Of a DNA stretch of 64,000 bases, positions 1 through 9,700 are shown piece after piece. The notes beneath the pieces were generated by a model. The model made no database searches and was not told the DNA's origin. It was given only the letters and a program-made list of their open reading frames with translations. The number at the start of each line of letters is the position of its first letter. Position 1 is the stretch's first letter. The DNA comes from an uncultured Acetatifactor sp. (GTDB lineage Bacteria; Bacillota; Clostridia; Lachnospirales; Lachnospiraceae), in NCBI GenBank assembly GCA_947627115.1, contig CANQUQ010000012.1:1-64000 (forward strand), written 5' to 3'. Made by a program: the position numbers and the translations under genes.

Positions 1-51
1 ATGACTTGATACGGTTGGTACAGTGAAACTTTTACGGCTGGCAAAAATATA

Positions 52-309
52 TTGACTTTTGAAAAATTAGGCTATCCCATCTGGTGGGGCGAAGCTCCGC
101 GGATCATGAGTACCTTTATCGAGAGCTATGATTTCTCCGGCAAGACCCTCGTCGCGTTCTGCACCTCCGCCAGCAGCGGATTTGGCAGCAGCGATTCGGC
201 GCTGCGCTCTGCCGCCGACGAAGCTGAGTGGCTTTCCGGACACCGATTTCCCGCCGATGCCTCCGAGGACGATATTCTCGCGTGGGCAAACGGACTTGAA
301 ATCAACTGA
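52..309 (+). pseudogene. Flavodoxin remnant, 5' part missing
   Basis: The 85 residues match the C-terminal half of a flavodoxin: the YPIWWG motif, then a segment around SYDFSGKTLVAFCTSASSGFG that closely parallels the intact flavodoxin at 2510-2986. The N-terminal P-loop-like FMN phosphate-binding segment is absent, and the reading frame is closed by TGA at 7-9. Only a TTG codon is available at 52 and I see no Shine-Dalgarno site before it. It is most likely a decayed or internally deleted paralogue, but it could be the tail of a gene broken by rearrangement just left of the window. It sits 26 bp before the DUF4405 gene and so shares the redox neighbourhood. Confidence 0.7.
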
Positions 310-335
310 ACAAAAAATGATCTAGGGAGGACACG

Positions 336-1385
336 ATGAATAGGCCAAAGCAAGTCATAAAAAGAACTGTTGACCTTGCCATGATTGCTCTTCTGCCGTT
401 TTTGATGGCGGAAATACTGATCGGACAGGAAATCCATGAATGGCTTGGCACTGTTATGCTGGTGCTGTTCCTTGGGCACCATCTTCTGAATACAGGCTGG
501 TGGAAGAGCTTTGCCAAGAGAAAATACACACCTCTCCGCGCCTTCGGCACGGCGCTTGACTTTCTTCTCCTGCTGGATATGACGGCTCTCCTCGTCAGCG
601 GAATTATGATGTCGGGATTTGTCTTCCGCTTTCTGCACGCAAACGGCAGTATGATTTTGGCACGCCGGCTTCATCTGTTTGCCTCCTATTGGGGACTTAT
701 CCTCATGTCGGCTCACCTTGGGATGCATATGGAGCAATTCTTCCAGATGGGAAGAAAGCTCTTGTGCCTATCCGAAAAAAACGCCTCAAGAACGTTGCTC
801 TTACGGATTGCCGCCGCTGCCCTTTCTATGTACGGACTCTACGCATTTATCACGCAGCGCATGGCGGATTATCTCTTTCTGCAAACGCATTTTGTGATGT
901 TCGACGAGACAAAATCGGCAGCCGTCTATTTTGCAGAAACCGTCGCCGAGATGTGCCTGTTCGCAGCAGCGGCACATTACACGGGCAGGCTGCTCCGCAG
1001 GGCCGCCCCAAAAACCGAAAAGGAACGATCGAGCGGACGGATCTCAAAAACCGTGGCCTTTCTCACCCCGGTACTTGTCGGTGTTCTTGTGGCGGCGGGA
1101 CTGATCCTGCCTTCCCAAAGCGGGCCGCGGCAGATGATTTCCACAGAGCTGCCGGAGGAAGGCAGTGCAGACACCGCCCGAAATGGGGCAGGCGATTCGG
1201 GTCTCAGTCAGCCCCAAGCCGCAGCAGACTCTTCCGAAGCCAATCAGCCTGAAGATGCGGCAGCCCCTTCGGCGTCAAGCGGGCCTGACGGGCAGACTGT
1301 ACCCGTAGAGGACGGATTTGTGCTGGTCCACGGCGGCAGTCTGCCGGACGATATCGCTGCGTGGCTGGAAACCAATCATATTTGA
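336..1385 (+). CDS. DUF4405-type multi-TM membrane protein (putative haem b / flavin-linked electron transfer)
   Basis: The 349-residue protein has about five to six hydrophobic helices in residues 10-210, then a soluble, Ala/Ser/Pro/Asp-rich tail from about 250 to 349. Histidines inside helices (the GHHLLN segment near residue 48, RRLHLFASYW near 112, SAHLGMHME near 127) fit the cytochrome b-like DUF4405 fold, in which paired His bind haem. Family members often accompany flavin-based electron transfer proteins, and here the neighbours are flavodoxins and an FMN reductase. The start follows AGGGAGGACACG. The long acidic tail, ending in a short folded-looking segment, is unlike a plain DUF4405 protein and may be an extracytoplasmic partner-binding region. 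The electron transfer role is inferred. Confidence 0.65.
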   Translation: MNRPKQVIKRTVDLAMIALLPFLMAEILIGQEIHEWLGTVMLVLFLGHHLLNTGWWKSFAKRKYTPLRAFGTALDFLLLLDMTALLVSGIMMSGFVFRFLHANGSMILARRLHLFASYWGLILMSAHLGMHMEQFFQMGRKLLCLSEKNASRTLLLRIAAAALSMYGLYAFITQRMADYLFLQTHFVMFDETKSAAVYFAETVAEMCLFAAAAHYTGRLLRRAAPKTEKERSSGRISKTVAFLTPVLVGVLVAAGLILPSQSGPRQMISTELPEEGSADTARNGAGDSGLSQPQAAADSSEANQPEDAAAPSASSGPDGQTVPVEDGFVLVHGGSLPDDIAAWLETNHI

Positions 1386-1435
1386 ACCGGATGACGGAGT
1401 GTTGAATATGAAATTTTGCAAACAGGAGGCTGTTT

Positions 1436-2428
1436 ATGAGTGCGAAGATAAATCAAGACACGGTAGACTTTCATGAATGCGCAGACTTTCATGGATGCGT
1501 AGACTTCCATGCGCACCCGGTAGATGATGTGTTCCGCCGGGAGATGGAATTTCTGGGACTTGATCCTATGGCTGAGGACGGTTTTCCTCTGCCGGAATGG
1601 AGCGCCTCCGCACAGCTGCAATTTATGGCGGAAGCCGGAATCGACTACACGGTTCTGTCCGTTCCGACGCCGCATATCCACAATGGAGATGATGAAAAGT
1701 CCTGTGCTGCGGCGCGTCGGATCAATGAATCCACCGCAAAGCTGTGTGCGGAGCATCCGGAAAAATTTGCGTTTGCCGCTGTTCTCCCGCTACCCTGTGT
1801 GGACGGCGCCATAGAGGAAACAGCCTATGCAATCGACACGCTCGGCGCTGTCGGCGTCAAGGTGGTGACAAACAGCAATGGGGTATATTTAGGCGATCCT
1901 TCCTTTGATCCGCTGATGGAAGAACTGAACCGCAGAAACGCGCTGGTCATCATTCACCCCTGCCGCGCAAGGCAGCGCCCGGAAAATGTGATCACAGGCA
2001 GGGTGGCGGCTCTCTATGAATATCCGGCTGATACCACAAGAGCAGTCTTAAATATGATCGCACACCGCATTATGACAAGGTTTCCGAACATTCGGTTCGT
2101 GGTGCCGCATACCGGTTCGTTCCTGCCCTATATGCTTCAGCGGTTTACGGGCGTTTCCGGCATACTTGCATCTATGGGCATGATGGAGACGGTGGATGCG
2201 AAGGAAGAATTTAAGCATCTTTATTTTGATATCGCAGGAGATCCCGAACCGGTGGCGCTGGATATGCTGCGGATGGTGGCGGATGACGATCACATCGTTT
2301 ACGGGAGTGATTTTCCCCACTCACCCGCAAAAGTAATCATAGGCAAGAAAAAGCATTTTGAAAGCAATGAGAAGTATGCCGGATTGGTCAAGCAAATTTA
2401 TAGTGCGAATGCAGCCGCGCTTTTATAA
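1436..2428 (+). CDS. Amidohydrolase family protein (Amidohydrolase_2 / ACMSD-like)
   Basis: This is a TIM-barrel metal-dependent hydrolase or decarboxylase-type protein of 330 residues. The first metal motif HxH is in VDFHAHP (about residue 25). Later ligands are seen in VIIHPCRARQ, in PHTGSFLPY and in VYGSDFPHSP, the usual family endpoint with the catalytic Asp. The ATG at 1436 follows AGGAGG with good spacing. The substrate cannot be read from the sequence. An oddity at the N-terminus is that the DFH segment carrying the metal site is present three times (DFHEC, DFHGC, DFHAH), encoded by three tandem 18-bp units. The gene lies between redox genes on the same strand and may be co-transcribed with them. 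Confidence 0.8.
   Translation: MSAKINQDTVDFHECADFHGCVDFHAHPVDDVFRREMEFLGLDPMAEDGFPLPEWSASAQLQFMAEAGIDYTVLSVPTPHIHNGDDEKSCAAARRINESTAKLCAEHPEKFAFAAVLPLPCVDGAIEETAYAIDTLGAVGVKVVTNSNGVYLGDPSFDPLMEELNRRNALVIIHPCRARQRPENVITGRVAALYEYPADTTRAVLNMIAHRIMTRFPNIRFVVPHTGSFLPYMLQRFTGVSGILASMGMMETVDAKEEFKHLYFDIAGDPEPVALDMLRMVADDDHIVYGSDFPHSPAKVIIGKKKHFESNEKYAGLVKQIYSANAAALL
1463..1516 (+). repeat. Three tandem 18-bp units in the amidohydrolase 5' end
   Basis: Units at 1463-1480, 1481-1498 and 1499-1516 share the core AGACTTYCATG. They keep the frame and add copies of Asp-Phe-His before the true HxH metal motif. This looks like slippage or unequal exchange within the coding region. Confidence 0.75.
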
Positions 2429-2509
2429 GATTGATAATTTGGTGTTTGCTTACTATTTCAAATTAGGAAAAGGATTCTAAAAAATAAAATGAATGTGGAG
2501 GAAACAGAC

Positions 2510-2986
2510 ATGAGTAAAACATTGGTAGCGTATTTTTCGGCAAGCGGGACGACCGCGAAGGCAGCAAAGAATCTTGCAGAGGCAGCAGGCGCAGATCTGT
2601 ATGAGATAAGGCCCGCCGTGCCCTACACGCAGGCGGACTTAAACTGGATGGATAAGAAGTCTCGCAGCTCTTTGGAGATGAATGACAAGTCCAGCCGTCC
2701 GGCGCTCGCAGACAAGGACGCCAACATCGGAGCCTATGATACGATCCTGCTTGGCTTCCCCATCTGGTGGTATGTGGCGCCTACGATTATTAACAGTTTT
2801 CTGGAAAGCTATGATTTTTCCGGAAAGAAGATCGTATTGTTCGCCACCTCCGGCGGCAGTGGGTTTGGAAAAGCCGTGGCTGGATTAAAAGATTCGGTAG
2901 CGGCAGATACGGTAATCAAGGAGGGTAAGGTGTTAAACGGTAATCCTTCCGCAGCCGAACTGAAAGCGTGGGTGGATACCTTATGA
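2510..2986 (+). CDS. Flavodoxin
   Basis: Flavodoxins are small FMN-binding electron carriers in the cytosol. The N-terminus gives the FMN-phosphate loop in YFSASGTTAKAAK (residues 9-21). The YPIWWG-like aromatic loop appears as GFPIWWYVAPT (about residue 82), and the ATSGGSGFG loop (about 112) completes the isoalloxazine pocket. Length (158 residues) is normal for a short-chain flavodoxin. I chose ATG 2510 rather than the ATG at 2489 because GTGGAGGAAA sits just before it. The stop codon overlaps the next start (ATGA), so it is translationally coupled to the FMN reductase. It is the intact relative of the remnant at 52-309. Confidence 0.9.
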   Translation: MSKTLVAYFSASGTTAKAAKNLAEAAGADLYEIRPAVPYTQADLNWMDKKSRSSLEMNDKSSRPALADKDANIGAYDTILLGFPIWWYVAPTIINSFLESYDFSGKKIVLFATSGGSGFGKAVAGLKDSVAADTVIKEGKVLNGNPSAAELKAWVDTL

Positions 2987-3516
2987 AGATCGTACTGTTA
3001 GAAGGCAGTCCCAACAAAAACGGCTCCTCCAATCTGCTGGCGGAGCAGTTCCGCAAAGGAGCGGAGGAGGCGGGACACAGCGTGCAGGTGATCGATGCCG
3101 CCCATGCGGATATTCACCCCTGCACCGGTTGTATCCATTGCGGGTATGAAGGACCCTGCGTGCAAAAAGATGATGTAAATGAAATCCGTCAGAAAATACT
3201 GGACGCGGACATGATGGTGTTTGTGACGCCGCTTTATTATTACGGTATGAGTGCCCAGCTTAAGACACTGATCGACCGCTTCTGCGCTTTTAACAGCAGC
3301 ATCCAGAGAAAGCATATGAAAGCTGCACTTCTGGCTGTTGCATGGAATAGCGACACATGGACCTTTGATGCGCTGGAATCACATTATCATACGCTGGTAC
3401 GGTATCTGAACCTGAAAGATCAGGGAATGGTTCTGGGGAAAGGATGCGGCACACCGTCTATGACGCAGCATTCCAAATATCCGCAAATGGCATATGAACT
3501 CGGCAAAGAATTATAA
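2983..3516 (+). CDS. NADPH-dependent FMN reductase-like / flavodoxin-family protein
   Basis: The 177-residue protein starts KIVLLEGSPNKNGSS, the phosphate-binding loop of the NADPH-dependent FMN reductase family. It continues with a CTGCIHCGYEGPC segment typical of Clostridia iron-sulfur flavoproteins and related reductases, then DADMMVFVTPLYYYGMSAQLK, which builds the flavin pocket. The spaced cysteines resemble an iron-sulfur flavoprotein site, but the full cluster motif is not obvious. The start at 2983 overlaps the flavodoxin stop in ATGA, so the two are made together and may exchange electrons or flavin. The physiological acceptor is unknown. Confidence 0.8.
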   Translation: MKIVLLEGSPNKNGSSNLLAEQFRKGAEEAGHSVQVIDAAHADIHPCTGCIHCGYEGPCVQKDDVNEIRQKILDADMMVFVTPLYYYGMSAQLKTLIDRFCAFNSSIQRKHMKAALLAVAWNSDTWTFDALESHYHTLVRYLNLKDQGMVLGKGCGTPSMTQHSKYPQMAYELGKEL

Positions 3517-3534
3517 AACAAGGAGGCCCCAAGT

Positions 3535-4629
3535 ATGAGAAAACGGTTTTTACCTTTTTTTCTCACATTCCTGTTACTGTCAACGGTATTCACAGGCTGC
3601 AGTACACAGAATGAACCGTCAACAGGCAGTTCCGGAAATCAGGAGCAAACATCGTACCCTGTAGATCCGTCCGGAGCAGATTCCGAAAAAGATGACGATT
3701 TGACCGGCGGCGGAGACAGCAGCACGCCGTCAAGCAGTCAAACGGATTCCGATTCGGATGTTCCGACCGTCTACATGACGACCGACATCTCGCCGGCGGG
3801 AATGATGGCAGTTTATGAAGCCCTTGGCTGGACGCCATCCGGCAGCGTTGCGGTAAAGCTGTCCACCGGTGAGCCTCCGGCCAGCAATTACCTGGATCCA
3901 CAGCTTATCAAGGATGTGGTGGATGCTGTGGACGGTACAATCGTAGAGTGCAACACCGCCTACGGCGGCTCCCGCTCCGAGACGGCCATGCACTATCAGG
4001 TGGCGGAGGATCACGGCTTTACCGAGATTGCGGATTTCCAGATCCTTGACGAGAACGGCTCTATGACCCTGCCCGTGGAAGGCGGCAGCGTTCTTACAGA
4101 AAATTACGTGGGCGCCGCATTTGCCGACTACGATTCTTACCTTGTCCTCTCCCACTTCAAGGGACATTCCATGGCCGGTTACGGCGGCGCCATCAAGAAT
4201 ATCTCCATTGGGCTTGCCTCCAGCGAGGGAAAGGCATGGATCCACAGCGGCGGCACAGGCGGCAGTATGTGGGGCGGCGAGCAGGACGCTTTTCTGGAAG
4301 CCATGGCGGAGGCGGGAAAATCCGTGTCTGATTATCTTGGAAACGGAGAACGGATCGCCTATATCAGTGTGATGAACCGTCTGTCCGTGGATTGCGACTG
4401 CGACGGCAATCCCGCCGAGCCGGATATGCACGACATCGGTATTCTGGCATCCACCGACCCCGTGGCGCTGGATCAGGCCTGTATTGATCTGGTCTACGCG
4501 CAGAAGGACGGTGACGGGGCCTCCCTGGTACAGCGCATTGAATCCCGAAACGGGCTGCACACGCTGGAACACGCCGAGGAAATCGGCCTTGGCAGCCGCA
4601 CTTACGATCTGGTGAATATAGATGACTGA
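3535..4629 (+). CDS. DUF362 domain lipoprotein
   Basis: The protein has a lipoprotein signal peptide (charged start, hydrophobic stretch, lipobox TVFTGCS with Cys near residue 22) and a Ser/Asp-rich linker to about residue 75, so it should be tethered outside the membrane. The rest is a DUF362 domain: an N-terminal MTTDISPAGMMAVYEALGW segment, KLSTGEPPASNYLDP, and a central SHFKGHSMAGYGGAIKN motif, the signature of this family. DUF362 domains are often fused to or found with ferredoxins, and the function is not established. AAGGAGG precedes the ATG. It overlaps the permease gene by 8 bp, so the pair is probably translated in a coupled way. Confidence 0.85.
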   Translation: MRKRFLPFFLTFLLLSTVFTGCSTQNEPSTGSSGNQEQTSYPVDPSGADSEKDDDLTGGGDSSTPSSSQTDSDSDVPTVYMTTDISPAGMMAVYEALGWTPSGSVAVKLSTGEPPASNYLDPQLIKDVVDAVDGTIVECNTAYGGSRSETAMHYQVAEDHGFTEIADFQILDENGSMTLPVEGGSVLTENYVGAAFADYDSYLVLSHFKGHSMAGYGGAIKNISIGLASSEGKAWIHSGGTGGSMWGGEQDAFLEAMAEAGKSVSDYLGNGERIAYISVMNRLSVDCDCDGNPAEPDMHDIGILASTDPVALDQACIDLVYAQKDGDGASLVQRIESRNGLHTLEHAEEIGLGSRTYDLVNIDD

Positions 4630-5536
4630 GGTGCTTGATATTCTCCACCGGGAATTCGTTTACATATGGTACTACTTCCTGCTCCAGCTTCGGCAAATCG
4701 CCGGTTACTGGACTCTCGGCATGGTCGTGGGCTCCCTCGTCTCAGTGTTCGCAAAGGACACCATCCACGGGGCCTTTGACCGCATCCGGGACAAGAAGTG
4801 GGGCCTGTGGGGCGTTGTTCCGGCAAGTCTTTTAGGCGTTGCCTCCCCGCTTTGCATGTACGGTACGATTCCCATTGCGGCGTCGTTCTCAAAGCACGGA
4901 ATGCGCCATGACTGGCTGGCGGCGTTCATGATGTCCAGCGTACTTTTGAATCCGCAGCTCATCATGTATTCCACCGCTTTGGGCATGACTGCGCTCGTGA
5001 TCCGCATTGTGTCCTGTACAATATGCGGAATTGTGGCCGGAATCGCGGTACACATTTTTTACAGGGGCAGACCGTTCTTCAATTTTGAAGGTTTTGAGCC
5101 GAGGGCGAGCCATGATACCCACCCGAACCTGTTTCTCCGATTCCTGTTCAATCTCGGCAGGAACATCAAGGCGACAGGGCTGTATTTTCTGCTGGGCATA
5201 CTGCTTTCCGCCCTGTTCCAGCGGTATGTCCCTGCGGACAGATTTGCCGCTCTGTTCGGGGAGGAGGGCGAAGGCTTCGGCGTTCTGATGGCGGCCACCA
5301 TCGGCGTCCCGCTCTACGCCTGCGGCGGCGGGACGATCCCGCTGATCCGAGAATGGCTCGCTATGGGCATGAGCATGGGCAGCGCCTCAGCCTTCATGAT
5401 TACCGGCCCGGCAACTAAGATAACCAATCTTGGAGCCTTGAAGATCGTCTTGGGAATAAGGCGGTTCGTTCTTTATATTGTCTTTGTGATGGTATTTTCT
5501 CTGGCGACAGGCCTGATAGTCAATTTGGTGATTTGA
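4622..5536 (+). CDS. Permease, ArsP/DUF318 type (PF03773-like)
   Basis: The 304-residue protein has about eight transmembrane helices. Family marks include ASPLCMYGTIPIAASF near residue 77, a helix with LLNPQLIMYS, and the C-terminal half repeating the pattern as GVPLYACGGGTIPL followed by SASAFMITGPATKITNLGAL. Relatives export organoarsenicals or carry unknown small substrates. The conserved Cys in each half (PLCMYG, YACGGG) could bind a thiol-reactive or metal substrate. No arsR or ars gene lies nearby, so the arsenical role is unproven. It is the last gene of the first cluster and is followed by a terminator hairpin at 5563-5592. Confidence 0.8.
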   Translation: MTEVLDILHREFVYIWYYFLLQLRQIAGYWTLGMVVGSLVSVFAKDTIHGAFDRIRDKKWGLWGVVPASLLGVASPLCMYGTIPIAASFSKHGMRHDWLAAFMMSSVLLNPQLIMYSTALGMTALVIRIVSCTICGIVAGIAVHIFYRGRPFFNFEGFEPRASHDTHPNLFLRFLFNLGRNIKATGLYFLLGILLSALFQRYVPADRFAALFGEEGEGFGVLMAATIGVPLYACGGGTIPLIREWLAMGMSMGSASAFMITGPATKITNLGALKIVLGIRRFVLYIVFVMVFSLATGLIVNLVI

Positions 5537-5562
5537 CCGTGTGCAAAATAATGCCTTGAAAA

Positions 5563-5592
5563 AAGACCGCCTTGCAAATGCAAGACGGTCTT
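5563..5592. terminator. Bidirectional intrinsic terminator between permease and YhfC genes
   Basis: Arms AAGACCG...CTTGC and GCAAG...CGGTCTT enclose an AAAT loop. The hairpin is followed by GAGCATTTTT on the plus strand, with an A-run on the other side. It sits between the convergent genes ending at 5536 and 5602 and could serve both. Confidence 0.75.
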
Positions 5593-5601
5593 GAGCATTT
5601 T

Positions 5602-6672
5602 TCATGATAAGGTAAAAAATCCCCAAACAGAATTGCTAAATTCACCTGCCGCAAATTCATGTTCCTCCCCACGGATCACGACCGTATAAATAGGGAATAA
5701 ATATTCCTGCTTATAGAGAGGATCGCGGACCTTTACCCTTTGTCCCGTTTTCTTCCATTCGTGGTCAAATATGTTGACGCCAAATAAGACCGTACTTCCC
5801 TCAAAGCCTGTTATTTCATGCTGCCATGTTTTCTGTTTTTGCATTTTCATGGTGTGCGCCCGGTCTGCTTTATATATCCTTACCGTGGCCGCTCCCACAG
5901 CCGCAGCTATCACCGCAATCTCCAGCTCTACCGACCATACGGGCAGGCCGATGCCGGACGACACGACCGCCACAAAATCCACACCGAAATGGATCAGGAA
6001 CGCGGCGGCAAAATATTTTATAGATCCCCGTCTCATTCCCGCCTTCACGGCTTTGTACACCAGGACAGAGAAACAGATCTGCAGCCCCATGGCCGCCGCC
6101 CTCTCCACTCCTGCCAGCCAGAACACATAGGCCGGAGTCTGCCACAGAGCGCTCAGCTGTTCATATAACGCTGTCTGCATATCGGCATTCCCGGACATGC
6201 CCGCCGCAGAAAGGCTCCTCTGCAGCACTCCGGAGTTGATCGTCAGGGAAATGATAAGATTGTTGACATAAGTGAGACCCACCGTGAGCACCGCCTCCGC
6301 TCCGCCATGTCCCGCGCCATACATCAGGGCATTTCCCTTATCCAGGCTCTTCTTCATAAAGTACTGCATGGCCGCAAGCCGCCCTGTCTCCTCGAACAAA
6401 GCGGCGGCAAGTCCGCCGTAAAGACCGTACAAAAAGATATTTTTCTGCAGAAATGCACCGGCTGTCAGCTGCACCACCGTGTGCAGGATCTGCTCCAGTA
6501 TCAGCGCAAATCCCACAAAAATGCCGCAGCCGATAAAGAAGTCTGAGATTTTTGCCCCGGTCCTTTTTCTTATCAGGACCGCCAAAATGACCGGCACTGC
6601 AACGGATACCGCAAGAGTAAAGGCCATCCCCGCAATGCTCGCCGCCGGCACCGTTCCCCATTCCATCTCCAT
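5602..6672 (-). CDS. YhfC-family intramembrane metalloprotease-like protein
   Basis: This is a multi-pass membrane protein of 356 residues with about seven or eight helices up to residue 270. Putative catalytic or metal motifs are ALFEETGRLAAMQ (Glu-Glu, about residue 93), YGAGHGGAEAVL (His, about 119) and LIHFGVDFVAVV (about 238). These are the pattern of the YhfC/PF10086 branch of CPBP-like intramembrane proteases. The C-terminal 80 residues are soluble, with alternating aromatic residues, and look like a small beta domain. GGGGAGGAACGG precedes the ATG, and a consensus promoter lies at 6739-6767. The substrate is unknown. It lies directly downstream of the HD/Hsp90-like gene but has its own promoter. 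Confidence 0.75.
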   Translation of the reverse strand: MEMEWGTVPAASIAGMAFTLAVSVAVPVILAVLIRKRTGAKISDFFIGCGIFVGFALILEQILHTVVQLTAGAFLQKNIFLYGLYGGLAAALFEETGRLAAMQYFMKKSLDKGNALMYGAGHGGAEAVLTVGLTYVNNLIISLTINSGVLQRSLSAAGMSGNADMQTALYEQLSALWQTPAYVFWLAGVERAAAMGLQICFSVLVYKAVKAGMRRGSIKYFAAAFLIHFGVDFVAVVSSGIGLPVWSVELEIAVIAAAVGAATVRIYKADRAHTMKMQKQKTWQHEITGFEGSTVLFGVNIFDHEWKKTGQRVKVRDPLYKQEYLFPIYTVVIRGEEHEFAAGEFSNSVWGFFTLS

Positions 6673-6738
6673 CCGTTCCTCCCCGCCTTTCTCCGCGTCC
6701 GCGCAGCATGCCTTTGGGCCGCTGTTTTCGATAAATCA

Positions 6739-6767
6739 ATCATAATCTTTTGGCGAGGCACTGTCAA
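6739..6767 (-). promoter_or_regulatory. Sigma-A-type promoter for the YhfC gene
   Basis: On the minus strand, TTGACA (6762-6767) and TATGAT (6739-6744) are separated by 17 bp, 67 bp before the start codon. This near-consensus promoter overlaps the region just after the stop codon of the HD/Hsp90-like gene. Confidence 0.75.
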
Positions 6768-6774
6768 GGCACCG

Positions 6775-9700
6775 TCAGACGCAGATTTTATCCAGCAGAT
6801 CCGCGTGCGCTTTGACTTCCCTATAGAATGAACGGACAAAATCTATATATTGGTCTCTAATCGCATTTTTATCTTTTTGCTGGGAAGAATGGCTCTTTTT
6901 TATGACATAGTCAACGCACTTCTCCAGCTGTTTTGACTTTTTCACATTTTCCTCCAGAATACTCCCTTTATCCTCATGACTGTTGATACTGTCTGCGATG
7001 ATCCCTGAGGATTCCCGATCGAACGGCGATAAGATATAGTGGCCGATATAGTAATCAATATCTGCCTCCCAGTTCCTGCCCTTCTCAAATGTCTGCGGAA
7101 AGCACGGCACGATCAGTTTACTGAACTTCTTATCCGGCTTAAATACCTTTTTGATCAGGGATTGATAATTTATGTTTTTTGCAGGATCGTCATCGCGCTC
7201 CAACACACTTAAATAATCGTACAGGCGCGCTTCCCCGCTCATCTGTATACCTTCATATTTTTTGGAGCTTGGCCCAAGACTCATATAATACCAGAGCGTA
7301 TTATCTATGTATTGGATATTCTTCACATGTACCAGCCGGTGAGGCAGCTTACAGATAGTTTTCTGTTTTATTTCAAGCGACTTGGGCTCTTCCGAAGCCT
7401 TGGGATCTTCCGAAGCCTCGTCACACCTTGGAATAGAATACGGCTGCTGGATCCCGACCCGAAAACAGTTTCCCGACTCCCACAACTGTTCTACAGATAT
7501 TTCTTCATCCTCCAGATACAGTCCCCAATCGCTTACCGTCTTTTTGTAAAGCTTTAAGAACTTACCGAAAAGATCCTGATCCACATTTTGATAGAAGAGC
7601 AGGAGCATAGAAATCAGCACTTCCGGCTTGTCAAAAAACAGCGGTCTGACGGCTTCCTGTTTCGTTCCCTGGCCGCCCGTCTCTTTCCTGTCGCATAAAA
7701 ACTGGCACCACTTCTTAAGAATCTCTCTTCTTACAGCCAGCAGCTCCTCCTCGTCAATGGCACCCTCCCGAAGGCGGTCCCTGTCAATATTCATGTACTC
7801 CATCGGCCGATCATCCATGATCAGTACGTCCAGCTTCAGAAAGCCCGCATGAAGCTGCTTATGTCCGTTCTGATGGGCATAAATGGATTCCGCATTGGAG
7901 ATCATATTGAATTTATAACAGATATTATATAAATTTGCTACTTTTTCCGGCAGGATCAAACGTCTCCTTCCGCTTTCTTCCTCCTGCACGATTTTGCACG
8001 GCCTGATCGTCAGGCAATAGCACCTGTAGGTCTTCTCATCCCAGAAGATGGCTTGATCCTGCTTAAAGCAGTATTCCCCCGCCGATATGGCGGAAAACGA
8101 ATTGAGCGTCTCGCCAAATTTTCCTTTTTCACCGCCTTTCAGGTAAAAATAGCTTTTGCGCAGCCGCTTGCGTGTACTCTTTCTTTCATTGACATAACCG
8201 TCTTTTTCTATGATTGTTTCCTCAAAATACACATTAAAGTAATCCACAGGGGATTCTTTTATTTTTTTCTTGCACGCGACGGCAATCTCTGTGTAGAGAA
8301 TATCCAGTTCCTCTCCCGCATCAAATTCCACATCATAATACTGAAAGGAATCCTTTGGTGCACCGTCATTTTCCAGGTAGTGCTCCTTTTTTACAACAAT
8401 CTTCACATTCGTCCCCGGAACGGAGTTATTGTAATAGAGCCCCTGAGGATTTTCAGGCAGGTCCTGGACTTCTATCTTCCCGTGGTTCTTGCCGTATGAG
8501 TAGAGGGAAATCAGGCGTTCCGGCTCATTGTGCTGTCTGGTATAAAAATCCACACAGTCCGTCAGCTGGAACACCGACTGCAGGCCGATGCCGAATACGC
8601 CGGCCGGCCTCAGCCAGGCGGGCATGCTGTCCGACAGCCTGCGCACCCGGTCATTGTTTTCCTTACTGGAGCCCAGATCCGCTATATATTTTATCTCTTC
8701 CTTCGTGATTCCGATTCCCTTGTCCTTGACAACAATAATCACCTGCTCCCGCATCTTGTCTTCAATGACTTCCACCGTCACATCGTAGTTCCCGAAAATG
8801 GCCGTCCTGTTATTCTTGAGCAGATCGAGCATACTTAGACCGTATTTTCCGACGCTTTTTGACAGTCCGTATGAGATGTAACGGTTATGGAGCAGGTCAT
8901 ACCACAGCTGCAGCAGCGAGGCGTCAATGGCATTCTGTACCATTTCCCGTATTCCCACATATTTATCCCGGTATATGCTGGTCCCCTCCAGCAGCTTCAT
9001 CACGCGCTCCTGGGACATTTTCATCTGAAATGTCTTATTTTCCGCCATATATTCCATATCGTCCACATAGATATGTACTTCGATATTTGCAGGAGGATTC
9101 CCGAAATTGGGCGGTGCGATCCTGTTCCATTGCATTACCAGTTCTTCCCGCTCTTTTGTCAGCATTTCTGTCCACTCGCTGACCAGGGCTGCTACCTGGT
9201 TGCACTCCTTCTGCGCCATTTCCCTTAAGAATTCTTCTTTCTTAATATCCCTTTCCGCCAGGACCTCGTCCCGCTTTGAATAGCACTGGACAATGACCTC
9301 GATTTCATCCGGTGTTATCAGCATATGTGACACAGCCTCATGCTTCCGGTAATGCATCACGGAAAGTTTCGGAATGATATTTTTGTCTTTCGCGATCTCC
9401 TTGACGAACCAGTCCGGGAACCGGTCGTTATCCATGTCCAGCAGATCTCCCAGGCGCAGCAGCGCCGCAACAAAGCGCGGATGATAGTCATCACCGCACA
9501 TACCGTCAGCCTTTGCAGGCATTTTCAGCATATTCTTTACCGTCTGACCATGGCACATGCAGATGTTCACAATACCCTCTGTCCCGAAGACAAATCTTCT
9601 TTTTATGTTTTCCTCGAAAAGGCTCTCGAAATCCCTGCGGACATCCATGACCCCTTTCCAGTGCGCAGGGCGCTGATACAGCTGAATGACCATCATGATG

